DNA of 64,000 nucleotides from Malachius bipustulatus (Eukaryota; Arthropoda; Insecta; Coleoptera; Melyridae). A program made the position numbers and the translations under genes. The notes under the pieces are model-generated. The model saw nothing but the letters and a program-made list of their open reading frames with translations. It was not told where the DNA came from and searched no databases. The stretch covers positions 27,561,867 to 27,625,866 of the forward strand of contig OU342630.1 in the NCBI GenBank assembly GCA_910589415.1, in the 5' to 3' direction. This document shows positions 1-9,664 of this stretch, one piece after another; within the stretch, counting starts at the first letter, position 1, and each line of letters starts with the position of its first letter.

Positions 1-1340
1 AGTGAGGCTGATAATAGAGAGCAAGCCATGAAAAGTCACTTTTCCTCCAAATAAAATATACTATTTTTTCTTCAAACGTGGGCAAATTTAAGCAAGAACA
101 TCATTTTTAATTGAAGGAAAGCGAATTTTCAAAAGGTTTGGACTGGTATAAGTAGGTGAGTATGGAGTATGGGCTGCTTCTATAGAAACGCGGCGCTGTC
201 AAATTGACACTGTCATCAACGTCAGTGAACATCGAGAAATTATTATTGAAATTATTAAAGAAAAATAATAAAATAATAATTATGTAACTAAACGTACTAC
301 TAATCATCGCAAAATCAAAATTAAAAACGTTATCAAAGTTTGTAAGTATAAGTTATAAAATTAATGATAACATCTACCTACCTCTTGCTAGACCCTGCTT
401 GGTCAATTTTTTCATTTTCTGTTAATGATGATGCCAGTCAGTCAGAAGTTGAATGTTAAATATGTAGGTCATTGTAGGTAGGTACCTATTAACTGTGCAC
501 TAATACCTACCTAATAATAAAAATATAAGATGTTGGATTCCTTTATGTACCTAGGTATATTGTTATAATTATTATCCTTGTGTTCAATATTCAAATTTCA
601 ATACGGAATAATAATTATTTTTGTTTACCTCGCAATAACCCAACTTTTTTTCTGACGTTTGAGCCGACTGAGCCGAGCACGAGCTCGACTCGACTGTAGT
701 CGACTGTCGACCGTCCGGCTTCGGGTATAATTATGACGTTTCACAGAATTACTTCGTTTCGGTGTAGATTTTCCAAAGATTATGTTTGATTAATACCGAA
801 TTCCTTTTAACCTTATTAGATAATAATAAACTATAGTAGGATTAACTTTAAAAAGTCAGATGTGACGTCTTACTAACCGTCCGAATTAATATTTTTAATT
901 TCACCAGAAAATGTCAAACAGTTAATTGTCAAGTTGTGAACGAACGTAATTATTGAAGGAATCATTCAAAAAATGAATTGAACCGCTTATGTCAGTTTGA
1001 GAGCCACTGACAACTACATAAAATTTATTCAGGTAATGACATTCTATCCTCTGTGTTGTGCATTTAATTCTCATTCAAAACCAATGTTGACGTATACTTA
1101 TTTATGCGGGATGGAGTGTTTAGACAAACTGAACGGTTTCTACGAGAACCAGTATATGAAACAAAATAAATCGAACTATCAAAAGGATGTGTATTCTTAA
1201 TCGATACGTATGACTTTTTAGACTTTATTGGACTATAGAGAGTTTTCATATCTTAGGTTAAATTTTATTGATGAATATACGGGCCTACATTTATAAAATT
1301 TCAATAGTTGATTCTTAGGTAGCTATGTGTTTGTATGTTG
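1..1340. other. Non-genic AT-rich DNA
   Basis: I see no gene here. The short open frames have no recognisable domain or flanking splice sites. A small GC-rich island at about 655-725 is full of short repeats (GAGCCGA twice, GTCGAC twice). Runs of the tetramer TAGG and its complement are scattered through the stretch, as elsewhere in the window. Confidence 0.6.
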
Positions 1341-1357
1341 ATGTTGCTATGGCACCA

Positions 1358-1403
1358 CTTTAGCTCCGGCGGAGCTAAAGTGTTGCTTGGCAACACTTTA
1401 GCT
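1358..1403. repeat. Nested hairpins with a repeated arm
   Basis: The block ACTTTAGCTCCG, one G, then CGGAGCTAAAGT is a perfect palindrome. It is followed at once by a small hairpin (GTTGC TTG GCAAC), and then by a second copy of ACTTTAGCTCCGGCGGA. It sits just 5' of the transposase remnant and may be part of that element's end. Confidence 0.75.
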
Positions 1404-1439
1404 CCGGCGGAGGAAAAGTAAAACTTTGAGACCGGCTAC

Positions 1440-2303
1440 TGAGTCGAGTAATGTCTGATTTACTGACGTTTGAAGAAAAAATATATTACACTGACGAAAC
1501 GTCAGTGTCGAAAGTCTGGCAAGACTTCATCATCGAAAGTTCACGTCAAGCGTTTTTTGAGGGATTTTCTCTGGAATTAAAATCTCCATCGAGCAAAGGC
1601 CGAAGACTGATCATTACCCACATTGGGAGTGATTCTGATTTTTTAAAAGGTGGCCTTAATGTATTTGAATCGCGAAAGACGGGAGACTATCATGAGGACA
1701 TGAACGCAGAAGTTTTTGAACGATGGTTTTCCTCCATATTGTTGCTTGTTTAGCCTGGTTCTGTGATTGTCCTCGACAATGTCCCTTATCACAGTCGTCG
1801 ATTGGAAAAAATACCAACTTCAGCGTGGCGGAAAGCAGATATAATAGAGTGGCTGAATTCAAAGAAACTGCCTCATGATGAAAATATGCTTAAAATACAA
1901 TTATTGGAAATAGTGCGTCAGCACAGACAAGTATATTAAGTATGTGGTTGACGAAATGGCACGAGAGCACGGTGTGACAGTGTTGAGAATTCCGCCGTAT
2001 CACTGCGAATTAAACCCCATAGAACTTTTTTTGGCGCAAATTAAAGGAATTAGGAATTCTAGTTTTAAGCTGTGCGATGTGAAGAAGCAGTTTCGCATAT
2101 AACCCCGGACATATGGCGTAGTTATATAGGACATGTAGAAAAACAAGAAATAAAAATGTGAAGAAAAAAAAATAAAAATAAAATAAAAAATCACTCGCGT
2201 TGAATGCCTAGTACAACCACTTATAGTTCAAATTAACCCTGATATGGACAGTAATAGTGACAGTGACATTTCGACATCAAGTTCAAAAGAAGAGCTCCTT
2301 TAA
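1440..2303 (+). pseudogene. Broken DDE transposase (IS630/Tc1-mariner-like), 5' truncated
   Basis: The translation begins in the catalytic domain with YYTDETSVSKVW and continues through a GRRLIITHIG strand, FESRKTGDYHEDMNAEVF, and the second catalytic aspartate in VIVLDNVPYHS. A stop at about 1751 and a frame change near 1938 break it. The frame then resumes as KYVVDEMAREHG and reaches PPYHCELNPIE, which supplies the third acidic residue (E). About 77 residues separate the second D and this E, far more than the 34-41 of classical mariners. An A-rich stretch at 2160-2190 precedes an acidic tail (NPDMDSNSDSDIST). The N-terminal DNA-binding part is missing. I assign it to the DDE superfamily by motif order; the exact family name is inference. 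It is clearly non-functional. Confidence 0.75.
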
Positions 2304-3401
2304 AATTGGTAAGTCGTGCGCCACTGACATCTACTTTACCCTTACGTTTATTCCCCTCAGCTCTCTAGCTGGGAAAACTGATAAGGTATCTTCCGATTCG
2401 GAACTGAACTATAGTCATTAAAATCATCGATCAAGCGTTTACAGAAAGTAATCTTTCATTTTATGTCTGAATGTAAAGAAAATGGTGTTGAACATGATCT
2501 TGCATGAAGCCCTTCAACTTTGATCGAGTGTTGGTGATTGAAACAGTTTTCTTCAATCAACGTGTGCGTCCACGTATGTGTTGTATTATAGAAATACAGA
2601 TAAAGTCGATGATGGTGCACTTATTGGAAAGTGATATATTACGTAAAGTAGTTTAATAATTATTCAAAGGAAGGTGATAATAAAGTGGACTTCAATTAAA
2701 TTTGTTCCCATGATTACTGTAACGGCGGGCAAGTATCTATCTAGGTATGCATTTGTAACTAGAAAAGTGGCACAGCACACATAGATCGAGATGCTGTGAA
2801 TTAAAGATGAGATAGGAATCGAAAAAATGGGCATGCAAAGGACGAGAGGCGTTAATCTGGTGTAACATTAATAACGTTGATATTTTTTTAGGAATGGAAG
2901 CGAAAATTACTGTGTGTATAGGTAGGTAGGTACGAGATGCAATAGTAATTATTTAGTTCGAGTGATGAGAGCCCCCGTTCGCGATCACGCCTGCACATAC
3001 TTGTTGCATTCAGAGAGCAAGCCTTTTACTTTTCCATTTCATACGTGTACCATTATGAAATTATCAACCATGATCTTTAAGTAAACTATATTGTTTTCTA
3101 GCTGGAGATATGAAAAATTCACTTTATTGTGTGCTCCTCGCATCCTTTCTATCAATTATTATTTCGCAACTGAATCTATCTCTGCAAATGAAGATAATTT
3201 CATTATACGAACGAACATCAGTGTAATTGTTTATTCAATGGGGAATGTAATGTATTAAGTACTGCACAATCCAGAAATGTTTCAATAAAGCATTAAGGAT
3301 TATATTTTTCAATGATACTAGTACCATACCATGTAATTTATAATTAAGATGCCTATTTATTTCTTCTTATTATTTATCAAGTATTTTCAATTTCACAATT
3401 A

Positions 3402-3434
<33 letters not shown>

Positions 3435-3587
3435 TATTAATATTATATACAGAAGCAATAAAAGGAAAACAGGACAATTAACACAGAATACATGACTTGA
3501 GTTTGCCATAATTCATTTCACAACTAATTTTCACTAAAATTTATAGGTAAGATGATTTAGTTATGGTAGAAGTGTTTGAGAATAATT
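2304..3587. other. Non-genic DNA with an ATT microsatellite
   Basis: No coding signal. A run of ATT/TTA trinucleotides lies at about 3402-3440. Nothing else is recognised. Confidence 0.5.
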
Positions 3588-3971
3588 ATAAACATTATCC
3601 GTTTTCCGTTTCCATAGTAATTCGTTTTCTGATATCTTGAGTCGTTTTTGTTGGAAATGGCTTTAAAGTTGGAAAATAGTGATTTTCACTTGTTTATAAC
3701 TCATAGCCTACTCAATTTAAACTGCAACTATAAGTACTATTGTTATCACATTTTCTCAGACAATCTGAAAATGCAATAATGTATGGGGTGTCCAATTAAA
3801 AAAAAAACAAAGATGACACTTCCTTTCCCCATTTTTAAATGTGCCGCCATCTTGGTAATATTCATTTCGACTCGTTATTATGTATGTTGCTAAATTCCAA
3901 ATTTCAGATTCCTAGATCAACTAGAAGTCGAACTTTTTCTAATGGGTGATTTAAAAGAATCACCCTGTATA
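3588..3971 (+). repeat. Dispersed repeat: solitary foldback arm
   Basis: The stretch containing TTTTCACTTGTTTATAACTC and then CTCAGACAATCTGAAAATG matches copies at 17255-17405 and 23280-24030, and, inverted, 18840-19010. It runs into a block of about 190 bp bounded by TATGGGGTGTCC (3783) and CACCCTGTATA (3961-3971). In the 18.66-24.23 kb region the same two-part unit forms the arm of a long inverted repeat. Here only one arm is seen, so this looks like a solitary or decayed copy. Confidence 0.65.
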
Positions 3972-4712
3972 TCAATTTTTAGCTTGATTGCATTTTTGGT
4001 TACTGAAGTATAGGTTCACAATCTCAAATTTAAAAAATGTTCAACTTTAAGGTGCCACAACATCTCAAGGAAGCACTTTTTATTAGGATATGTTTAGTTT
4101 AATCGATTTTATTCGAGATGGCAAAGCTGCAGTTGAGCGGCGTCCCATTAATTCCCGGACACCTGTATATCACGAAAACCCGTTTTTAGTGATTTGGAAA
4201 TCAGGATCGACGTATATTTCATGAACTTGAGTGATTTTCGTAAAGGAGTGTTGTCTCCAATAGTGTTTTGTTTTTTAAAAAATACACCAATATTAAATAT
4301 GCAATAACTGATTAGAATTTGAGCTAATAATACCTAATCGTCAATAAATTTCCTAATTATTGAGGTTATCGCGATCAGATCAATGATTACCAAATAATAT
4401 GGCATCGATTGATAGAGGAGCTTTGTCATTAGAGATTAGAAGATCATTATGAAATTTATTTATGTCTCGTTCTTTATTTTGGCAGGAAAAACACTCATCG
4501 TCTAAAAAACATCACGCCCATCTCATCTACAGATAAAATTATTTACTTAGAGACCCTAGAGTTGTGTTAGGGACTGAGCTATGGTTACTTCTTAATCCCG
4601 AGATTGTTGTAATTTCGATGCAAATGTTCATAAATTTTTGAAACTATAGGGACTAAAATAAAGTGGATATAGGGAAAATATTTAAATCGATACTGACTTT
4701 CGACATTTTTTA
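3972..4712. other. Non-genic DNA
   Basis: No gene is seen. A decayed terminus-like motif (GGACACCTGTATA) lies at about 4157-4170. Confidence 0.45.
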
Positions 4713-5507
4713 TACAGGATGTTCCTAAATACCAGGTGCCTACACAGGAAAGGCGGTAATTATTTGGCTTATTTTATTCCTAAAAGTTCATATAAACATA
4801 GGCCCGCAACCGCTTCGTTACCGATCTACAGGGTGTTGAAATTAGAACATGTATTCTTTTTTTTTTCTTTTTCTTTAATAGATCTTTGAGGTTAATCAAA
4901 CTTTAGTCAAACAGTTAAACACGCAGGGTCATCTCAAGTTTGATTTTTAACAGTCAGTGTCGACTAAACTGTCAAAATTAATGCAATAAGAAATATGTAA
5001 TCAAAAAAAAAAGCCAGTACCGGTTTTACCATTTTGAAAATTTGAATTTCGTCTGAACTCTGAGCAAATCAGAGGAAATTGTTTCTTTTGTTTCTCGATA
5101 ACTGTTACAAATTCAAACAAAACTATAGGAGACCAAAAAGTTTTTAAATAAGTCAGAAAATTCACATTGTATTTTAGAATATACCAGCGGCGCATCGCAA
5201 AAAACTTCAGGGGGAGAAATGAGGGTGAAATGGAAGAAATCCAGGGAAAAAATATCTTTGTAGATTCTCACAACCATTTGTCATGCCCAATGATATGTAA
5301 GCCCTCCAGCTTAACCAGTATTCAAAATTTGAGTAGAATATCTCAAAAATTATGGGAGCTATAAAGAAAAAAAACGATTTTTTTTTATTTCAACACCCTG
5401 TAGATCGGTAACGGAGCGGTTGCGGACATATGTTTATATGAACTTTTAGGCAAAAATAAGCCAAATAATCACCTCCTGTTGCATGTACCTACCTGGTATT
5501 AAGGAAC
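4713..5507. mobile_element. Foldback element with about 120-bp arms and an inner terminus pair
   Basis: The left arm (4713-4842) starts TACAGGATGTTCC. It carries the blocks TTATTTGGCTTATTTT and AAAAGTTCATATAAACATA, then GTTACCGATC followed by TACAGGGTGTTGAAAT at 4827. The right arm (5387-5507) is the inverted equivalent, with ATTTCAACACCCTGTAGATC and CCTGGTATTAAGGAAC. The core has no transposase. The outermost right end is decayed. It looks like a non-autonomous Tc1/mariner-type element, judged by the TACAGGGTG ends and the TA at the left boundary. Confidence 0.75.
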
Positions 5508-6416
5508 GTATTAAGGATAATCGCTCTATACAGGTATAGAGCGATCCCGACATGGCAGTCACGGAAAGCACCATTATGGATTCTAAGTTTATTTATTTTT
5601 ATCTCCAGTATGGCTGCTTTTAAGAAGATTATGACCAATTTTGTGGAAAAAAAGTCACAGCACTGCACTCGATACACTTATTCTGACAGAAAAATAGTGG
5701 GTAGGTCTAGAGTACACTGATAAAACGATTCGGTTGAACCAAGAAGAATTTACTTATGAGGAATAAATCATTTACTGGGATATGGCGAATTCAATGTTGT
5801 ATTTCGCTGAAGTTAACCATTAACTAAATTGTCTGAAGTGAAGATTCACTCCTGAAAAGTAAATGTGTATCTGTTTCAAATCTGAATGATATTTAAGTAG
5901 TAGCATTTACACACTTTCTTGAAGAAAATATAAGCTAGAGACAATTCGCAGTTTACCATTTCGTTTTTACTATGATTGCTTCTGCGAAGTCAAGTTTCTA
6001 TTTTTGGAACCTTTAGTTAATTTTCCATAAGTATGTGTTTAATTGCCTGAATAAAATATGTGGATTTTTTATAGAAGATTGTAACTGTACACAAGAATAT
6101 TGAAAATTTTTCTCTTAGTTGCCTTAAGTAAATGCATAATTCTTAAAAATAATATAACACAGGAATTTTGGTTTAGAATAAAAACGCAAGTGCATGTTTT
6201 AATATAATAATATGTATATTGCATCCAATATTATAACAAAAACAATACAATGTAAACAATGAATATGAAAAATAAATACTTAACTCTAAATAAATCTAAT
6301 ATAATGGATATAAATACAAATAAATATCATAACTCTGAAATCTTCTATAAATAAAATAGTCATCCTCACACATGGTTTTTTTAATTTGAAATTAAGAAAG
6401 GGAAATAAAATTGTAC
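5508..6416. other. Non-genic DNA
   Basis: AT-rich with no convincing coding or repeat structure. A short inverted pair (ATCGCTCTATAC / GTATAGAGCGAT) lies at about 5519-5546. Confidence 0.45.
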
Positions 6417-6844
6417 TTATATGAGTTCTGTCATAACTTTCAACTTACATTTATATGGGTCGTTTGCATAACTGACGCTGGCTGCATTCGTGAAATTATG
6501 TTTCTTTTCAGAACTTCGCGTAAACCTACTGATGGTAAAATTTTCTCTATTTATTTCTTTTTTAGAGCCGTCTTTGTATAGATCACACAAAATCTCATAG
6601 GTGATGTCATGTTCTGAAAATGAATATAACAATAATTGAAACTGTGTCCAACCTAAATTACAATAAGTGTTTATCAGGAAGTAGCAGCACACTGATTACA
6701 AAACTCTATATGCACCAGTTATGGTTGACGATACAAAGTACCTATAACTTGACTAAAATAAAACATACATACCTTGGAAGACGGTGGTAAAATTTTCCAA
6801 TCCAATGTTAGTTAGTATATACTTCGCAACTCTTCGTCAGCCAT
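6417..6844 (-). pseudogene. Broken two-exon reading frame with a SAM-like start
   Basis: On the minus strand an ATG at 6844 opens MADEELRS. A frame change then gives TNIGLENFTTVFQ, ending at a donor (CAAG|GTATGT, exon end 6773). An acceptor (TTCATTTTCAG) precedes 6613, where EHDITYEILCDL continues in the frame that follows from FQ. The joined stretch resembles the first helices of a SAM domain. After that the frame (KDGSKKEINREN and on) has no recognisable fold and stops at 6417. Matching donor and acceptor phases argue for a true spliced ancestor; the frameshift in exon A argues that it is dead. It could be a domain-capturing transposon gene or a host gene remnant. Confidence 0.4.
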
Positions 6845-7598
6845 TTTTATAACGTATTCCTTAGATGCCTGCGTATAGATAAAGGTTTTAAAAGATTTGC
6901 ATCATGTAGTTTACCTATATATTATTTATTTATATACTTACCGATGTCACAAATAGTTTAAAATTTAAAAATAACATCCACGTGCACCTTACGGCACCTA
7001 TACACATTAAATATTACTTAAAATAAATATTCCAGTTTTGGAAGTCACGCATACGCAACGAGACAACGATTGAGAATGAATACTGATTATGGAGAAGACT
7101 AAAAAGTAAAAAATGATGTAGAATAATCCTGTAGATTCAATAACATTTTTATCAAATTCATTTTACGTCGTACAAGTATGAGCAACTCTTTGCAAGTGTT
7201 CATTTACGTTTGGTGAAACAATTTTCTATACAAGAGTATAATTTACCGCGTCAGAGTTTGGTGATTTTATGTGAAGTAATAAACTGCTTTTAAACCTGAA
7301 ATATCATACACTTCACGCAAGTCGTTTTGATACGGAAAATTAAGTGGACCTAACTAAAACTAGACTCGACATTTTCTTCTTATAAGTAAACATCTTTCTG
7401 ACTGTAGGGTTTCTTAAAATTAGTCAAGTAAATTGTTTGCTACTTGGAATTAAACGTGAATTGAGACTCTCCTGCAGTCAAATAAACATTTTCTTCCATG
7501 CAGAAAATACATTTCAGAGAAATCGATATTAAGTAATTTGAGTTTAGTATAGATTATCCTAAAATCTTCAGAATTATTTTTTTCAGTGTACCTGGATA
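6845..7598. other. Non-genic DNA
   Basis: No gene or repeat recognised. It lies between the minus-strand SAM-like remnant and the plus-strand candidate exon, so it could once have held a divergent promoter. Confidence 0.4.
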
Positions 7599-7879
7599 TT
7601 GACAGATTTTTATTGTTCAGAGTTCAGAGTACGGAAGGTTAGTGTCATTTTCGTTGGTCGTCTCTTTATACGTTATAGTTACTTTCTCGCGTCAAAGTTA
7701 GTTCATCTGGTTCAGTTCGGTTTCAATCGAGATTCACAACTACTGTCATTCACGTGCACTTTGGTAGTTATTAAAAGTATCTATCTAAAAAATTCTCTGA
7801 TTATAGTAGACCAAGAAATATAACGAAATGATTTGATTCTTTAATTTAATTTTCCTGCGGAAGAAATAAAATTAAATCC

Positions 7880-7950
7880 ATGGAAGATGAATATGAACCG
7901 GCCCAAGGAATTTCTTCTAAGGAATTTACCCTAGAAGATAAATTTGTCAG
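7880..7950 (+). CDS. Candidate first coding exon, unidentified
   Basis: ATG at 7880 in a good context (TCCATGG) opens MEDEYEPAQGISSKEF followed by TLEDKFV. The exon ends at CAG|GTATTT (7950/7951), a usable donor in phase 2. The 280 bases before it are less AT-rich and could be 5' UTR. An acceptor-like ATTTTCAG lies at about 8018, but the frame joined there hits a stop within about ten codons. A frame containing EIELLEENTTRVLKKTLKK runs on the same strand at about 8060-8280. I cannot name the protein. It may be a decayed gene whose intron received the LINE at 8.7-12.6 kb. Confidence 0.3.
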
Positions 7951-8207
7951 GTATTTTTTGAATTATTAATAAATCTGCATTTTAAATATCTGCAAAAAAA
8001 ATATTCCAGACTCATTTTCAGTAGTAATATCACAATAATTATTACTGATTGAATTTTCGCGATATTCAATCGCAATTTTCCATCGCGACTGTCCATTTAT
8101 TTCTAACGAAATTGAGTTGCTTGAAGAAAACACCACGAGAGTGTTAAAGAAAACGCTTAAAAAACGCATGATAGATAGAAAATACAAGACCTCTAATATT
8201 ACAAAAG

Positions 8208-8480
8208 TCAACTATAACTTTCCCCATTCAAGAGGTGTTACCATTTCTTTCTCTTGTATGAATGTGCACCTGGATTAGTCCCGGCCCGGAGGTCCGAATG
8301 GGTGGTTGTTTTAACCCCGGAAAATTTTAACCCCGGGAACGCCATCCATGCATATTGTTGTTTCTCACCCCATGACCAGAATCTCTGGCACAGGAATGAA
8401 CCGTCAGTTCTTAAGCAACTTCACGCCGCCTAAGCCCGAAAGATGGTATCGCACCGGGAGGCTGTGTGGGTTCTTAATGG
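8208..8480. repeat. GC-richer block, unclassified
   Basis: This block stands out in base composition and holds the direct repeat TTTTAACCCCGG at about 8309 and 8327. It reads like a fragment of a longer repeat, but no reading frame or end motif identifies it. Confidence 0.35.
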
Positions 8481-8620
8481 AATGTATTGAAAAAATGTCA
8501 TCTATCGCTAAATTATTGTATTTTTGATATAAATTAACCTCGTGAAATTATGCATATTTCCGCCATTTTGAACATTGTCTTATGAAAATTTTGTTGCTGC
8601 TTCATAGATTGTAATTCTAT

Positions 8621-8690
8621 TGCTCATATTCACAAACAATAATTTCCTAAATAATTACGTAATTAATTAAATGAGTGAGATGGAGATATG
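8621..8690 (+). mobile_element. Left half of a MITE split by the LINE
   Basis: Starts TGCTCATATTCACAAAC and continues ATAATTTCCTAAATAATTACG. With 12628-12708 it rebuilds a roughly 150-bp element matching the uninterrupted inverted copy at 12751-12899. The break falls in GGAGATATG|CAG. Confidence 0.85.
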
Positions 8691-8812
8691 GAGATATCAT
8701 AATTCGTGCTTCGGCCGCTCGCTTGAGCGGATACCTAGCTGGTGTGAGTGTGATCACTTTTTAAGTAAATCAAAGTAAGTAATATTTCGATATAACATAT
8801 CCTTACGTTACC

Positions 8813-9664
8813 ATGGGGCTAGAAACTAGGTCAACTAGTGTCATTGGTGAACAAGTAATAAATTTCTTGAAAAGTAGTGAATTTGCTGAAATAGTTAATA
8901 ATTTATTGGATTCCAAGACCGAGTCGCTTAGACGGCAAATCGATGAATTGAAGACTGAAGTAGTGAATTTGAAAACCACCAACATAGATCTAATTAGATT
9001 GCTGGATAAAAACCCTGGCAATTTATTGAATAGGGTTGCTGTGCCTAAAATAAAATGCAATAATTTTCCTTTTAATAATTCTATTGCAAATAATGGTACC
9101 GATGTTACCTTGCGCGAATCACCCGATAATATATTGATATCAGCTGTAGATAGCACCAGGCGGACTGAGAAAAAACAAACAATAAATATAAATTCACCGC
9201 AATTTATTAATTCGTCACCAACGAAAGATTTCACAAGGAAAATAAGAATTGCCGATGTAAATAATCGCAGGATCAACAATGATTCTAATCCCATAGAAGA
9301 TAAATCAAAAAATGATAACTTTAAAACCGTCGTTACTAGGAAGCATAGAAGAAAACTAAATACCGTAGTTGGAGCAGCTAGTAATCTCGCCATCAAAGGG
9401 GTTATTCCGTATGCCCATGTTCATGTCTACAGGTTGGACCCTGGCCTACAGGAGGAAGATTTGCGCAAGCATCTCCAGGAAAATAAATTCGAGAATTTCA
9501 GATGTACAAGAATGGATTCCAAATATCCGAATGAATATTCATCATTTAAAATTTCTGTTCCTGCTGAGCAGCTTGAAAATTTGAAGAATCCTACTTTGTG
9601 GCCCACTGGAACACGACTGAACAATTTTTTATCCCACATAGGAAAGGCAAAGGCAGTGGAGTAG
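8813..9664 (+). CDS. LINE ORF1 (gag-like RNA-binding protein)
   Basis: A 283-aa protein from ATG 8813. Residues about 30-62 have the heptad-like, charged pattern of a coiled coil (ESLRRQIDELKTEVVNLKTT). The middle is Asn/Ser/Lys-rich. The last 85 residues, from YAHVHVYRLDPGLQEEDL to LWPTGTRLNNF, resemble the C-terminal domain found in CR1/Jockey-type insect ORF1 proteins. The expected role is to bind element RNA and chaperone retrotransposition. No CCHC zinc knuckle is visible. It overlaps the ORF2 frame by 67 nt in another frame. Confidence 0.75.
   Translation: MGLETRSTSVIGEQVINFLKSSEFAEIVNNLLDSKTESLRRQIDELKTEVVNLKTTNIDLIRLLDKNPGNLLNRVAVPKIKCNNFPFNNSIANNGTDVTLRESPDNILISAVDSTRRTEKKQTININSPQFINSSPTKDFTRKIRIADVNNRRINNDSNPIEDKSKNDNFKTVVTRKHRRKLNTVVGAASNLAIKGVIPYAHVHVYRLDPGLQEEDLRKHLQENKFENFRCTRMDSKYPNEYSSFKISVPAEQLENLKNPTLWPTGTRLNNFLSHIGKAKAVE

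Noticed and set aside
8803..9396. A 197-aa minus-strand protein
   Set aside because: It lies antisense to LINE ORF1, has no domain, and its composition mirrors the real ORF on the plus strand.
9598..9600. GTG as a true start codon of LINE ORF2 (likewise 19935 for the RTE)
   Set aside because: Eukaryotic cytosolic translation rarely starts at GTG; these are simply open-frame boundaries.
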